Assembly: GCA_019426215.1 (NCBI GenBank)
Contig: CM033405.1
Coordinates: 1,589,001-1,653,000, forward strand
Source of the DNA: Buddleja alternifolia
Lineage: Eukaryota; Streptophyta; Magnoliopsida; Lamiales; Scrophulariaceae
Reading direction: 5' to 3'
DNA length: 64,000 nt
Part shown: piece by piece, positions 1 through 11,703 of the stretch
Layout of the letters: every line of letters starts with the position of its first letter
Position numbering within the stretch: position 1 is the first letter of the stretch
Made by a program: the position numbers and the translations under genes
Notes under the pieces: model-generated
What the model was told of the DNA's origin: nothing
What the model saw: only the letters and a program-made list of their open reading frames with translations
Databases searched by the model: none

Positions 1-18
1 TTTGATGGCATTTTAAAT

Positions 19-427
19 CTTTTTTTTTTTTGAGAGGAAACGGTAGACATATTATTAATTCAAATCAGCCAAAACGACATGATCCACATGAGGGGGAGGA
101 TTTCCTTCCCCTTCGAGGTCCAACAAAGCAGAGCGAGCTAACAAATGAGCTGGGTGATTCCCCTCTCGCCTAACAAAACTTTAAAAAAACATTTTTAAAG
201 AAAGAAACACAAGAAATAATATCGCTAATAATGGTTCCTATAGGGGATAAATGCCGAGACTTGGTCTTAATCTTGTTTATTAAAGCTAAGCAGTCGCCTT
301 CAAAGATAACCTCCTGCCAACCTTTCCTTCTAGCCCACTGAATCGCATCCAAGGCAGCCAGCACCTCTGCCACTTCCGTGGACGATCCGAAAGCTCGATG
401 ATGTTGTTGCTAGGCCACGCACACTGG
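19..427 (-). mobile_element. 5'-truncated LINE fragment with RNase H-like domain
   Basis: The insertion is bounded by a 13-bp direct repeat TGGCATTTTAAAT (6-18 and 428-440). A poly-T run at its left edge is the poly(A) tail of a minus-strand copy. The minus strand translates into an RNase H-like (RVT_3) segment with AEVLAALDAIQWARRKGW and VIFEGDCLALINKI. After a frameshift near 170 it continues in another frame with VRREGNHPAHLLARSALLDL. This is the C-terminal domain found in plant L1-type LINEs and in related host genes. Tail, target-site duplication and truncation all point to a dead LINE copy rather than a gene. Confidence 0.8.
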
Positions 428-440
428 TGGCATTTTAAAT

Positions 441-947
441 ATTTTTTATGTGCTTTTTCATCTTATTTTACGAATATACGTTAAATATAGAAAATACACA
501 CTATAATATTGATGTTGGTTCGATTTTACACCAAGAAAGTTGAAGAACTAAACAAGGTCTTCGATTTATTTTTATAACTAACGTACTAAAATAATAAATG
601 CTAAAAATCAAAATTTGTGGAGAGAAATAGAAAAAGAGTGACTTCTTTATTGAGTTTGAATATTGAAATACATAAATTCTACTTTTCAAGCAAAAGAATT
701 ACAACTTCACTCTCAACTTTTAACTTTCCAAAAAATTCCCCTCCAAAAAAACAAAAATCCCCTATATTTATAAGGGGAGTGGACGGCCAAGTTGAGGATG
801 AAGAGTCCTCAAACTCCATTTAGATATTTTAGGGATTTAAAATAAATAAATCCCACAATTTAGGATTTAGTTGTTGTAAGGATATTATTTCCTCTAAGAG
901 TCCATGTCCACGCAAGCCTTCTTGTAAGCATTTTGATGAGATTTCTT
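441..947. other. AT-rich spacer, possible minus-strand LTR remnant
   Basis: No coding region is supported. On the minus strand there is a TATA-like CCTTATAAATATAGGGG motif around 760-777, followed downstream on that strand by AATAAA-like sequence near 640-650. This arrangement resembles an LTR promoter and polyadenylation region. No TG...CA ends or target-site duplication could be fixed. Confidence 0.3.
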
Positions 948-1069
948 TTGGGTTTTTCTCCTTGCATTCTCCCGAGCATTTCTTTGAGCTTTTCACGAGC
1001 TTTCCCTTTGAAGGCCTTCTTCAATTTAATTAATTGGGCCCATTTAAAATAATTAAAATTATGACTCAT

Positions 1070-1103
<34 letters not shown>

Positions 1104-1220
1104 GGTTTTTCTCCTTACATTCTCCCGAACATTTCCTTGGGCTTTTCACGAGCTTTCCCTTTGAAGGCCTTCTTCAATTTAATTAATTGGGCCCATTTAA
1201 AATAATTAAAATTATGACCC

Positions 1221-1271
<51 letters not shown>
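948..1271. repeat. Tandem duplication of a ~153-bp unit with (TA)n ends
   Basis: The block beginning TTGGGTTTTTCTCC at 948 is repeated from 1101 with few differences. Both copies contain GGCCTTCTTCAATTTAATTA and end in TA microsatellites (about 1070-1100 and 1227-1271). TA-tract slippage or unequal exchange is the likely origin. No coding role is seen. Confidence 0.85.
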
Positions 1272-1275
<4 letters not shown>

Positions 1276-2683
1276 TCCCAATTCTAGTAAGCTTTCACGA
1301 GTTCTCATCACCCTCCATGATATAAGTCTTCGTATGATTCTGTTTGATGTTTCATCAATTTCTTTATTTGTGTAATTTTATTTACAGGGTCTAATATACT
1401 AACCAATGACTTATATTTTATCGTTTTCGTTATGCATTTTTCATTCTAAAATTAAGTTTTTAACTTAGTGAAATTCGAAGTACTTCTTTTGAACTTTTGG
1501 AAGTATCTTCTTAAATTTATCCATGAAGTTGTTTGTCAAATATTGTCATCTTCCCATTAAAAATCCAAAAGTTAAAAACCAAACTTATAAAACATACATT
1601 TGGAATCATCCAGAGCCAAACTTCAAAAGATAACCTAAAAAAGAATTCAAAATTATTAAATAATTAGGATAATTAAATAGAAAACTAAAATTCCAATAAT
1701 GAATAACGAAAGCAAAATTAATAAGATAAATTTAATTAAAAAAAAAAAGGGCACTTGGACTCTTTCGGTGGCCGCGGGCCGCATGAACCAACCCACTTAA
1801 AGTGGTGGGCGGGCCTCTAGAGGGCCTAAGTTAATCGTAAAAAAGTGTCATTAGCTCAAAGTCCATAACAATTTTTAGTTTTTCAATTTTTGTTTTATGT
1901 GCAATCTCAACTATATAGTATTGTACTAGTCTAGACTCTAGTCCTATGTAGGGGTGTAATCGAAGGCTCGAGCTCGACTTTGAGGGGCTCGGGCTCGAGC
2001 TCGAGCTCGTTGGTTAAAAAACCAGCTCGGCTCGAGCTCGCGAGCTCTAGCCTGAGTTGGGCTCGCAAGCCTGGGCCTCAGTCCTATGTGAATTTTGTGG
2101 TGCATCTCCATGGGTGCTTCTAAGGTGCACTGGGTCTAGTAAAACTGGTGCACTAAATAATGTTGGATGTAGGGATTAGATGTTTTAAAACCCCTATATC
2201 GTTTGCATCTGACGTTGTTTGATAGATCGACTCCATTAAACACAATATACATTAAAACGTTCCAATCTCTACTTTCGCGCGACCTTCCATATTATCATGG
2301 TGTTAGATTTGGTGATGGAGAGTAATGTTATCAATAATAAGACAATTGAGTTAAGCAAATTTGAGATATGAAGACCATAAGTAAAAAGAATATTAGATGG
2401 TGGAGGATAATATGTCGGGATGACACACCTTTTTTGAGTTTTCTTTCATCTGATGTATACATGTGTCGCAAGCCGAAAACTCAAAAGCGGGAACAATGGT
2501 GTATTATTTAAAAAAAAATAAAAAAAATGAAGAGAATTTTCTTTTATATGAAGTGAGGACAAAATTGTACTTTGACAAGTAAACAAAATGAAAACTAGAG
2601 TGCCACTCACAATACTTAGAGTTACCATTCGCCAATAATTATTCTAGAGTATTCCCATCAACTGTTCAATTGAGCACCATCGC
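1272..2683. other. Intergenic spacer with GAGCTC-rich stretch
   Basis: No gene is supported. The interval is AT-rich except for 1955-2072, where alternating GAGCTCGAGCTCG-type motifs form a short low-complexity palindromic patch. Similar GCTCGGCTCG patches occur at 46975-47060 and 47440-47525, so this is a dispersed repeat. Confidence 0.6.
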
Positions 2684-3536
2684 TAGGTTGTCAATGGGGT
2701 CGGGTCTAACGAGTACCCACCTCGGATCCGCCCCTAATGGGGCGGGTATGCGTCCAAAAAAATGGGGCTGGGTCCGGGTCTGGGTATTGAAATTCAAGAC
2801 CCCGCTGGGTCCGAGGCGGGTAACGAGTCCTGTTGATACCCGCCCCGGACCCGGACCCGCCCCGATCAAAAAATCATAATATTTTTTAATTATATATATA
2901 TATATATAATTATAATATAATAAATGTAAGAAAACAATTACAAAAGTAAAAAATACATTATTACTCAATTTTCGCCCATTTGTCCCCTTTTGTATTACTC
3001 TCTCTCTCTCCCCCTAAACTCTTTCTCTCTCTCTCCAATTCCTCAATTTTTGCCCCATTTGTCTCCCCTTTTGTTTTGTATTATTCTCTCTCTCTCCCCC
3101 TAAACTCTTTCTTTCTTTCTCTCTCTAATTCTTCATCATTATTTTCTTTTACATTCATCCGTTTCCTTAGACAACTCCTCAAGTTTATGTATATATATAT
3201 ATATATCACAGAACACACATACACAAAACACGCACACTGCACACCGGCGGGTGAGGGGGGATCTGAAGAAGAAGAAGAAGAAGAATGGGGGAGAAGAAGT
3301 AGCAGGGGGAAGAAGAAGAAGGAGAAGAAGAAGGAGACGAAGAAGGAAGAAAATAATATTATTGCAATTTTTTTTTCTAAATCGATCGGGTCTAGTGGGT
3401 AGGATCCGGACTCACCGGGTACCCTTGGGTCTGGGGCGGGGCGGGTAATGACCGGGTCCAGAGCGGGTCCAGGTATTGAAATTTTTTAAAGGGGCGGGTC
3501 CTGAGTATTGCTATACCCGCCCCGTTGCCATCCCTA
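2684..3536. mobile_element. Non-autonomous hAT-like element
   Basis: The terminal inverted repeats are TAGGTTGTCAATGGGGTCGG at the left and, read inward from the right, TAGGGATGGCAACGGGGCGG. An 8-bp near-perfect direct repeat flanks the element (ACCATCGC at 2676-2683, AACATCGC at 3537-3544), as expected for hAT. The interior holds GC-rich GGGCGGGT motifs near both ends, CT-rich runs, a (TA)n tract and a GAA-rich purine stretch. It encodes no transposase, so any movement depended on enzyme from elsewhere. Confidence 0.75.
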
Positions 3537-4821
3537 AACATCGCTCAACCACTATTTCACTCGAAGCCACACCATAAGTCTGCTTGCATTCACCCAAGCC
3601 AACCACCACATTTTTTATTTTTATTTTGTCTAGTTCAGATTTGTTTTTAATTTTGTTTTTTCTCTTAATCTCTTTAGCCTTTTTTCCTAATTTATTTTAT
3701 TTTGTTGACTCTTTTATTTTTTTTCCATATTTTTATGATTTTTTCTATCTTTCACAAAAAATATCTGATCTAAACTAAATGTTTGATTTGAAAAAACTCG
3801 ACGAATTAGAATAAATGTAATATTTATCATAGTTAGTAAAATATAGGACCGAAAAAGTTCGTCATTTAATATGTATGTGTATATTATGAAATTTTATTAA
3901 AAGTTACGGTGAAAAATTCGGCTAAAACGTACGAGAACGGAAAATAAACGGATTCGTAGACGTACGAGTATAATACGGATGCAAATTAATAATTTGGGAG
4001 TAAAAATACGACTTAGTTCTATATAAATTTATAAAATGTATTGCTTGTACTTGCTTTTAATTTATATAATAATAATTTGTATGAGTCATTAATTGACAAT
4101 AATCAATATTTTGATAAGTTATTAACGTTAAGAGTTTTTAATTGTATAATACTCAATTAGTATTTATAAAAATTAATAATTTTAAAGTTTTAAATTAAAA
4201 AAATATCTTTTTTAATTTAGAGTATTATTCGTCGAGAATTATATGGGATACGTAAAGTACGTATACTAAACAGTTCAACTTCAAAGTACGAGTATTATTC
4301 ATTATGTTCAAAATAGATACGAAAAAAGGAAGTATTTAGTAATTATACATACGTATGTATACTATACATGTATACTACGAATTTTTACTAACATAGATAT
4401 TTATCAAACTAAGGAACATGACGGACAAACTCCGAAAAAAAACTAACATCGTTAGACTATAATAGTGAAAATAAAAACCGTCCAACCTAAAACTAATAGA
4501 AGGGTTTCTATAGCTATTTTTCAAGTCAAGTGGATTTCTTGCACCTAAACCTATGATATATGGACACTTCGAAAAATATACAACGTTGGGCATGCGTCGT
4601 GTTTGTGTCTAGGTATTGAGAGAAAAAAAAAATACACATGAACATTCGTATCTTAACCGTATCTATATATTAATTTTTTAAAAATTCACTCATCCGTTTG
4701 CGGTGTCCATGTCCGCGTAGACATAAACACTTTCACATGGGTCAATATGCAATTAACCCTTTATTCTAAGCCAAATATCAAAACTCGACGTGTTGCTCCG
4801 CTCCGACCGTATGTGGTGATA
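3537..4821. other. AT-rich upstream region of the deformylase gene
   Basis: No coding region is supported. It is very AT-rich with scattered short open frames. It should contain the promoter and 5' UTR of the deformylase gene, but no convincing TATA box was fixed. An in-frame ATG at 4747 would extend the deformylase by 25 residues. Confidence 0.5.
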
Positions 4822-7800
4822 ATGGCTTCTTCGACATGGCTCCATTCTCCGGCGCTCACTCACACAATCCTCCCCTTCCTCCACCGCCAATCCCCTCTTC
4901 TCCGCCCTAACTTCCGCCGCCTCCGCCGCTCCAGCTCAGCCGCGCCGCCGTTTACTCTATACTCCGACCGCCATAAACATCGGATTCAGCCGGTTGTTGC
5001 CCAGGCACGGCGGAGCTTTTCTTCCACTGCTAAAGAAGAGGCGGCAGTAGCTTCTCGTAAGCACAGAGCTTAATTCCAATTTTTTTTAGTTTATTATATT
5101 AATTGAAATCAATTTTAACATGTTCTTGCCTTCTCGCACACTTGTACGGAGGTATTTGTTCTTTTGACGGGAGCCTCACGAGTTTGTTTAGAAGGGCAGC
5201 TTGGGGCTTATATAAGCCTCTAAAGCCCTTGTTTACATCCAATGCGGGAATGCGAAGCGAAAAATCTATAGTGGACAGAGCGCAATACCATCATTCACTG
5301 TCCACCGCAAATTCACAAGTGGCGGGGTGGCCCACCCTGTCACTTGTGAATTTGTAATGTATAGTGGACCGCCCAAATTTGTAATGGATAGTGGACCGGA
5401 GGAATGCTCTCGGTCCACCATAGAAAAATCGGTGTGGGAAGTAGTTATCTACACATCAAATTTAGTTAAGTAATTCATAATAGTCCGCTCGTTTTTATTT
5501 TTATAATTTTAAATAAACCTATCTAGGTATAAGAAAACTGAAAAGAAAAATCAATTTCTGTGTTTTTGATACATTCATTACTAGCTTGTTTTTGGTGTGT
5601 GTTCTTGTTGATAGCTCACTAGTTTTGGTGTTCTTTTGTGCTTTTTGGATAGCGACTGATTTGGAATTTGAGGGTGCTCTTAAAATAGTGGAGTATCCAG
5701 ACCCAATATTGAGAGCCAAGAATAAAAAAGTTAACACATTTGATGAGAACCTGAAAAAGCTTGTAGACGAGATGTTCGACGTCATGTACAGGTGAGCTTT
5801 TCTTCACTCTGCACTGCATTGTCAGATAACGTTTTCGAAGTTGTATATTTTGTGATCGTTAAGTGCTAGAATCTCATAATTAGTTTATGGTAAATGATTA
5901 CGTGATGTTCGGCTGAACGTTTGGGATGTTAAAGTTTTTCGGAATTCATTGTTGTATTACATTTTGAGAATTTAAGGTTGGAAATTGCCTTACGCCGTAG
6001 CAGTTAAGGGGTTGATTTTGCTCATTTGTGATTTCTTCTTCTGCTTTTCGTCTTTTTAATGGAATTATCGGTGCAAAGAGAACTTTTTCCAAACTCTATT
6101 CTCATATTTATTGTTGGAAACCTATTCATTTGAGAATCGCTTTCTAAAGTTTTGTGAAACTTATCTTTCTATAGTGAACTTGCTGTATTGTCCCAAGTTT
6201 TTTCTTATAGGAGATTCTTGATATTACAGGAATGTGAACAATACTTGTTGGCTTCCTTTTCCACAGAACTGATGGTATTGGGCTCTCAGCACCCCAAGTT
6301 GGGATTAATGTTCAGCTTATGGTGTTTAATCCAATTGGTGAACGTGGTGAAGGAGAGGAGATCGTACTTGTAAATCCACGCGTGAACAGATATTCAAAAA
6401 AGATAGTGCCTTTTAATGAGGGTTGTTTATCCTTCCCTGGGATTTATGCTGATGTCGAGGTACCAATATATAATGGTTTACTACTCTGCCCTTGCTCGTT
6501 TTTTTTTTTTTTAAATTTCTTTCCCTTCATTTCTACTTACCATTATATTTTAGTTTTACATTGATCTAACACGATTCTTTTTGATAACCTTGAACCAGCG
6601 AAAAGGCTTTGATTCACAATAGTACCTTAATAGTTGTTTGTCTATAATTATAGGGATTTTAACCTTGTTCTTCCTCTAAATGGAAAATTGCAATATTGGA
6701 CCCATAGAATAGGCCTGTTGCAACTTTAATATCATTGTCTACGACTTGCTAAATTAGTCTGATATGATGCATTTTTTTGCAATTCTAGTCTAAATTGATT
6801 ACAAATTTGCAATATCAGTCCCATAGGATGTATCTTTTTGCACTTTTGGTCTCATTCGTTAAAAGACGAATAGAATTTCACGTGAGGAACACACCCGCCG
6901 TCAATTTAGTATGGATCTCGTGCAAAACATGTGACCAAACTAATGGTTTCCGTCCGTTTTTCTACGATTGGGTCAAAGAATGCAAAAAAAAATGAATCAT
7001 GTAGGACTAAATTTACAAGTTTGTAAACATTGGGACTAAAACTGCAAGGGACCTAACCTATGTGACTAATGCTGCAGTTTTCCTCCCTCTAAACACAGTC
7101 CTCTCTGTGAGATTAGTCTACTTATCTGCAAAGCCATTTATAAACGAATGTAATACACTCCCGCATAAGGTAGCATCTCATACCAGTTCGCTTAATTTTG
7201 ATGGATATGTTGTCTTATTCCGTAATCCGCCAAAGTTTCAGCTATTCTTCCGTCCAAACTTTACACAAGATGATTGACATTTTGCTCTCACTCCACTGTA
7301 TAATGAACTGTTACTTTATTTTCGCTAACTTAGATGAGTCTCTCCGTCTTCTGAAATTTAATCTAGTCTCTCTTTGCTTCTTACTCTGCAGAGACCAGAT
7401 TCATTAAAAGTTGATGCACAGGATAACACTGGTGCAAGATTTGAAGTTAACTTGACGGGTCTTCCTGCACGGGTTTTTCAGCATGAATTTGATCACCTTC
7501 AGGTTCTTGTTCGAAAACGTCATGCTTAAATTGCTGTGTTTGAATAATGGAAAAGCGAACCCGAAATCTCTCGAATTAGTTAATTGACGTTTTCTAACTT
7601 TAACATATTTTATTTTCTATCCACTTTTCTTGAAAACCAATGAAGTAATGACGTCAAATATGCAATTAACATTCCATGATTCAGCAACTCATTTCTGACT
7701 TGGTTGTTAAGTGATCAAATTCAGTTGTTAACAATTTTGGATGTATGTTCTGGAATGCTAATCAGGATAGTTCCGCTTGTAAACTAATGGACTGGAACTG

Positions 7801-8440
7801 AGACTCTTACAACAAACACCACTTTCTCTTCGGCATCTTACTATAACATTCTAATTTAAGTATTGAAATGCAGGGAATCCTTTTTTTTGATCGGATGAGT
7901 GATGAAGTTCTTGACAGTATTCGTGCAGATTTACAGGCTAGTAATCTTTACATTTGTCGTATATTAGTATTATCTTGTTTTGTGTGAAACACAAGTCATT
8001 CTTAGGAGCCCGAAATTCCGAGTCCAGAAACAATCTTATCATAATCATCCATGCGATAGAACCGTTGGGGTCCACCGTCCAGTGATGGTTGTGATTAGGG
8101 TGATCCTATGGTGGACCAGGTCTAAGGGAGTTGGTCCATGCGTCCGACACCGTTGGATGCAGGGGTGTGACACAGTAGAATACACCTTAATCACCCGCAT
8201 CCAGCGGTCTTAGTTGTGATTATAATGGGATTTGGAGTCTCAGGAACTGACTCCTTTCTACATAAGAGTCGTTATATAGCTAATGTTTGCCCGACTTCAT
8301 TTAAGTAGATTGCGTGATGCTCTTTCGACTATTTACAGGCTTTGGAGAAGAGATATGAGGAGAGGACTGGATCGCCAAGTCCTGAAAGAATTGATGTGCG
8401 CAGAAAAAGGAAGAAAGCCATTGGGTTCGGAAAAGCATGA
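4822..8440 (+). CDS. PDF1B: Peptide deformylase, PDF1B type (organellar)
   Basis: It removes the formyl group from N-terminal methionine of proteins made in plastids (and perhaps mitochondria). Six exons give 280 codons: 4822-5056, 5653-5791, 6267-6459, 7392-7502, 7874-7936, 8339-8440; all phases join. Residues 1 to about 75 are basic and Ser/Ala/Arg-rich, typical of a transit peptide. All three catalytic motifs are intact: GIGLSAPQ (128-135), EGCLS (176-180) and HEFDH (220-224), with metal ligands C178, H220 and H224 and catalytic E221. The C-terminus ends in a basic RRKRKKAIGFGKA. The start at 4822 (MASSTW) suits a transit peptide; an in-frame ATG at 4747 is an alternative. The last intron (7937-8338) has a GC rather than GT donor. 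Introns 1 and 3 carry fold-back/MITE insertions. The gene looks functional. Confidence 0.95.
5260..5430. mobile_element. Fold-back MITE in deformylase intron 1
   Basis: The left end AAAAATCTATAGTGGACAGA pairs imperfectly with the reverse complement of the right end (TTTTTCTATGGTGGACCGAG). Inside are repeated TAGTGGACCG motifs and the palindrome ATTCACAAGTG...CACTTGTGAAT. The form is a small non-coding inverted-repeat element. The family was not identified. Confidence 0.55.
6650..7090. mobile_element. MITE-like repeat in deformylase intron 3
   Basis: The interval contains TTTGCAATATCAGTCCCATA, TTTTTTGCAATTCTAGTC and, further on, CAAGTTTGTAAACATTGGGAC. The same motifs in the same order occur in GSK3 introns at 61020-61365 and, decayed, at 33330-33605. 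It is a dispersed non-coding repeat with roughly inverted ends. No target-site duplication was fixed. Confidence 0.5.
7937..8338 (+). other. GC-AG intron of the deformylase gene
   Basis: Exon 5 ends in ...TTACAG and is followed by GCTAGTAA. The acceptor is TTTACAG before GCTTTGGAG. The only join that keeps the conserved protein (DLQ then ALEKRYEERTG) uses GC as donor. A GTAA two codons downstream would shift the frame. The intron holds fold-back sequence around 8060-8215. Confidence 0.75.
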
Positions 8441-8720
8441 TTAGTAATTTCAACATAATATGCTGACAGAGGTAAAGAAGCCGAGTCTAGAAGTCTTGCT
8501 ATTATATTGGCGACATTGACATCATATGGTCGTTTATTTGACCTAATGTGAGGTATACCTCTGAATTTGTGTAACTTGTAAGTTGTTAGAAGTATGAATT
8601 GTATGGTTAGGTATTGCGGTTATTTTATTTTATGCATGTGTTATTGCATGTGATACAAGGTTTATGTTGGAGCAAAATTTTGAATTTCTGCTGTCCTTGG
8701 TGTGTTTTTTTTTATAAAGA
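8441..8720 (+). other. Deformylase 3' UTR, partly duplicated at 38700
   Basis: This is transcribed flank after the stop at 8438-8440. Positions 8521-8651 recur almost base for base at 38700-38830, including GTATGAATTGTATGGTTAGG, which marks a copied gene end 30 kb away. Confidence 0.7.
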
Positions 8721-8980
8721 TCCTTAGGCCCCGTATGATTGTGTTTTCGAAAATGAATTGAATTTCTTTGGGAGAATGTGTAGTATAGATATTCGTGTGA
8801 GAATATTGACTTTCTTGGGTTGTTTGGATATGTTTTTTAAAAATGGTTGGAAGTAGTGTAAATGTGATATAAAATTGATTTTTATTGAGATTTGATATGT
8901 GAAATGATTGAGTTAGTTATGAGTGTTATAATGATAATGAATAAAAAATTGAAATAATATTTTTGATAAATAATTTTATG

Positions 8981-9018
<38 letters not shown>

Positions 9019-10034
9019 TTATACACAGAAAAATAAAGCGAAAAAAAGAGAGAAAAATGGGATGGGTGTCCTGCCCGGTGCCCCCCTGACCCCCTCCCTC
9101 CCCCACCCCCAGCCCCACCATTCCCGGAAACTCCGCTCCCAATGTCCAGCAACACCCAGACTCCCCATGGCACCATGCTTTGAGAAGAAATAAGTAAATT
9201 TATTAAATCATTGAATCATCTTAAACACCATACTTTTCCAGTGAATACTCAACAGAGTTATCATAAATCATTAATTGTAAACTAAAATAATTTAAATGAA
9301 ATAAAATTCAACATTGCCAGGATTGAGCTTGAGGAATGTCTGGTGGTGTTTGTATGTATGATGTTGTGGTTATGTGTTATTTGAATGTGTGTTCAGTTTG
9401 TGGGTGGTCATCATTGTAATTTCAGTTAAAGATACATATATATATATATATATATATCCGAATAGTAACGCATTCCCAACTAGTCCAGCTAATATTATTC
9501 CCATTGTAACCAAAAAAAATAAATGAAAAAATCTCCAAATAGTAAAAAAAGAGCAAAAAGACAGTCTTCTCTGTAATAAATTGTTATTGCATGAACCACA
9601 TATGGATCGTTGTATATTAGTCTCAATTCTCTGGAATTTAGATGAATGACTTTAATCTCCAGAGATGGCCACACGTTGGTTGTTACATACGATGCAATCG
9701 CCGTTCGTTACATTCATAGAAAATCATGGCATTTTATATTCGATTTCACATTTTAGGTTACGATTTACGAGGATTTTTCTATGGTGGATCAGGAGTAACG
9801 CCCCTTGTATCTATCTCTTTCACACACTGAATGTATTGTATGTGGATCCCGCACACAATTGTGTGAAAGAGATAGACACAATGATACATCTTGGAGTAAC
9901 ACTCCCGGCGTACCATAGAATTATCCGGCTTACGAGGAGTAGGTAATATCATTTCACAATGAAATGATATTTATGGAGGGCGTCATGGAATTGAAATTAA
10001 GATCAAACGTGTGGGGCATATGTATTTTGGTTTT
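8721..10034. other. Intergenic, MITE remnants and microsatellites
   Basis: No gene is supported. A GGCCCCGTATGATTGTGTTTTC-like start at 8727 resembles the MITE ends at 29476 and 45664, but a matching right end was not found. TA microsatellites lie at about 8985-9010 and 9430-9457, and a C-rich stretch at 9070-9180 gives accidental open frames. Confidence 0.45.
9773..9926. mobile_element. Fold-back MITE (long inverted repeat)
   Basis: TTTTCTATGGTGGATCAGGA at the left faces an inverted CTATGGTACGCC...GGAGTGTTACTCC at the right. The centre is a strong hairpin, TGTATCTATCTCTTTCACAC against GTGTGAAAGAGATAGACACA. Relatives sit at 12031-12182 and 40430-40575. Confidence 0.65.
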
Positions 10035-10292
10035 AGGGAAAATTACACTCACACCCCTTTAATAATGGGATAATTACACAAATTTTCTCTCAGTAATTGA
10101 TTATTACAAATACATCCACTCAGGGGTTTATTTGTAAAGTTTATAGGGGGTGCAACTATAAGAATTGTTACATACAGGGGTACAATTATAAAAAAAATTT
10201 AACATGAGGGGGTGTGTTTGTTATTATCAATTAGTGAGGAGAAGTTTGTGTTATTACCCCATTATTGAGGGGGTGTGAGTGTAATTTTCCCT
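10035..10292. mobile_element. MITE with AGGGAAAATTACACTCACAC ends
   Basis: The left end AGGGAAAATTACACTCACAC is the exact inverse of the right end GTGTGAGTGTAATTTTCCCT. The 258-bp element has no coding capacity. Related copies occur at 33616-33867 and, more decayed, at about 39100, 47090, 50040 and 51490. The target-site duplication is unclear because it lies in T-rich sequence. Confidence 0.8.
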
Positions 10293-10566
10293 TGATTTTA
10301 TCTAGGGATCCTACAAAAAATATTTTGAATGAGACCCGGTAGATATACCATATTCATTCAACTACTTTAGCCAATTGAGAATGTCATAGATTCTTTCACA
10401 AGATATTGATATAAACTAAGACTTACAAATTTATAGAAATTTCATTGCAACAAACTCGGCTGCCAATCTCGATCAAGATATGAGCCCGTCTGTCGTGATA
10501 TTTCTAGATTCTTATGTATATCCATAATACAGTAGGTCCATATGCTATTCTGTTGGAACCAATTTT

Positions 10567-10772
10567 TTTTTTTTTTTGGTTAAAAAAAGTTTAGGTAGGG
10601 TCGACTCTGGTCACCTACTAGGATCAAGGCATGCCTCAGGGACCATAGGTCACTTACAAAGGTACTTACAAATTGCCCACCAACACAGCACTCACGTCAG
10701 TAGAGGGAATTGAACACACAACCTTCTGAGAAGAAGTTGTCCGTTCTTACCAACTGAGCCAACTTGTGTTAG
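10567..10772 (-). mobile_element. tRNA-derived SINE
   Basis: It is flanked by the 17-bp direct repeat CTGTTGGAACCAATTTT (10550-10566 and 10773-10789). Reading the minus strand, box A (TGGCTCAGTTGGTAAG) and box B (TGTGTTCAATTCCC) of an RNA polymerase III promoter are present, and the copy ends in a tail seen as a poly-T run on the plus strand. It is not a functional tRNA. Confidence 0.85.
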
Positions 10773-10789
10773 CTGTTGGAACCAATTTT

Positions 10790-11703
10790 ATTTACTATAA
10801 TTAGTAACATAAATCGAAGTTTTAGTGTTTAATAAGCATACAAGTGCAACTTATGGGGTGTAGTTCATTGGTCCCAGACTATCGATTTGGGGTGATACTT
10901 GGTGACTCACGAGAAATATACACCACACAGTGTATTAAAGCATGTGTGGGTTTCACTAAAATATGTATATATATATATATATTTTTTTTTTATATTTTAA
11001 CACATTATATGGTGAATATTTTCTGAGAGTTGGACACCAAAGTTCTTGGATTTAGTAGTGGTTTTTTTTCCACATCTTTTTCTTCTTTTTTGGATAATTG
11101 TTATTTATTAAACCTTGACAATCATTATAGGCTTCTTTCTTTCTTTTTTCTACTTTTACGCGTCAAGCTGTTAAAGTAGTTTTTTTTGGGAAATTCTAGT
11201 TCGTTCCCGATTCTGTTAAACCATATGTATTTTATAAAATAACTTACAATTATATGACAAGTGTAATATACTTTCCTTGTGAAATACACTTGAGTGCGGT
11301 CCAGCCGGGTCAGGGCTAAAATTTTTCCTTTTTTTTTTTCAAAAGGAAAAATCAATTACATTAATAAAAGAAGGCGAAGGTACAACGTAAGCGCTGAGCG
11401 CAGAAGGAATGAGACAAAAAAGGAAAGAAACAAATTACAGCCGGCAAGAGCACCAACAAATATCAAACCAATCTACAATTATTCCATAGTTGTCAAAAAC
11501 CTGATGAGCTGGATAGTAGGATTACTATATATACTTTGTATGGATTCAGCAAGTTGAAGCGTTATGAGCCGGTTCTTTACAATTTGCAAGTTCAAGCTGT
11601 AAAAGTTGTGGATTAATTTTCCTTTTTAATTCTCGAAATAGAAGTGAAATTCGTAAAAGTCAAAGGAGACATTCTTTTTGGGACGAAGGGAGTATTTATT
11701 ATA
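10790..11703. repeat. Upstream region of GSK3 copy 1, duplicated at 46206-48262
   Basis: No gene is supported. From about 11036 to 11703 the sequence matches 46206-46546 and 48065-48262 (for example TTTATTAAACCTTGAC, AGCAAGTTGAAGCGT and TTGCAAGTTCAAGCTGT). It is probably the promoter and leader that came with the unusual first exon of GSK3 copy 1. Positions 10790-11035 show nothing recognisable. Confidence 0.6.

Noticed and set aside
2980..3448. Open frames of 140 and 65 codons rich in Ser/Leu or Lys/Glu/Arg
   Set aside because: They are translations of CT-rich and GAA-rich low-complexity DNA inside a hAT-like element; no homology or codon signal.
9665..9946. 93-codon open frame
   Set aside because: It covers a fold-back MITE; the peptide changes character within the inverted repeat and resembles no family.
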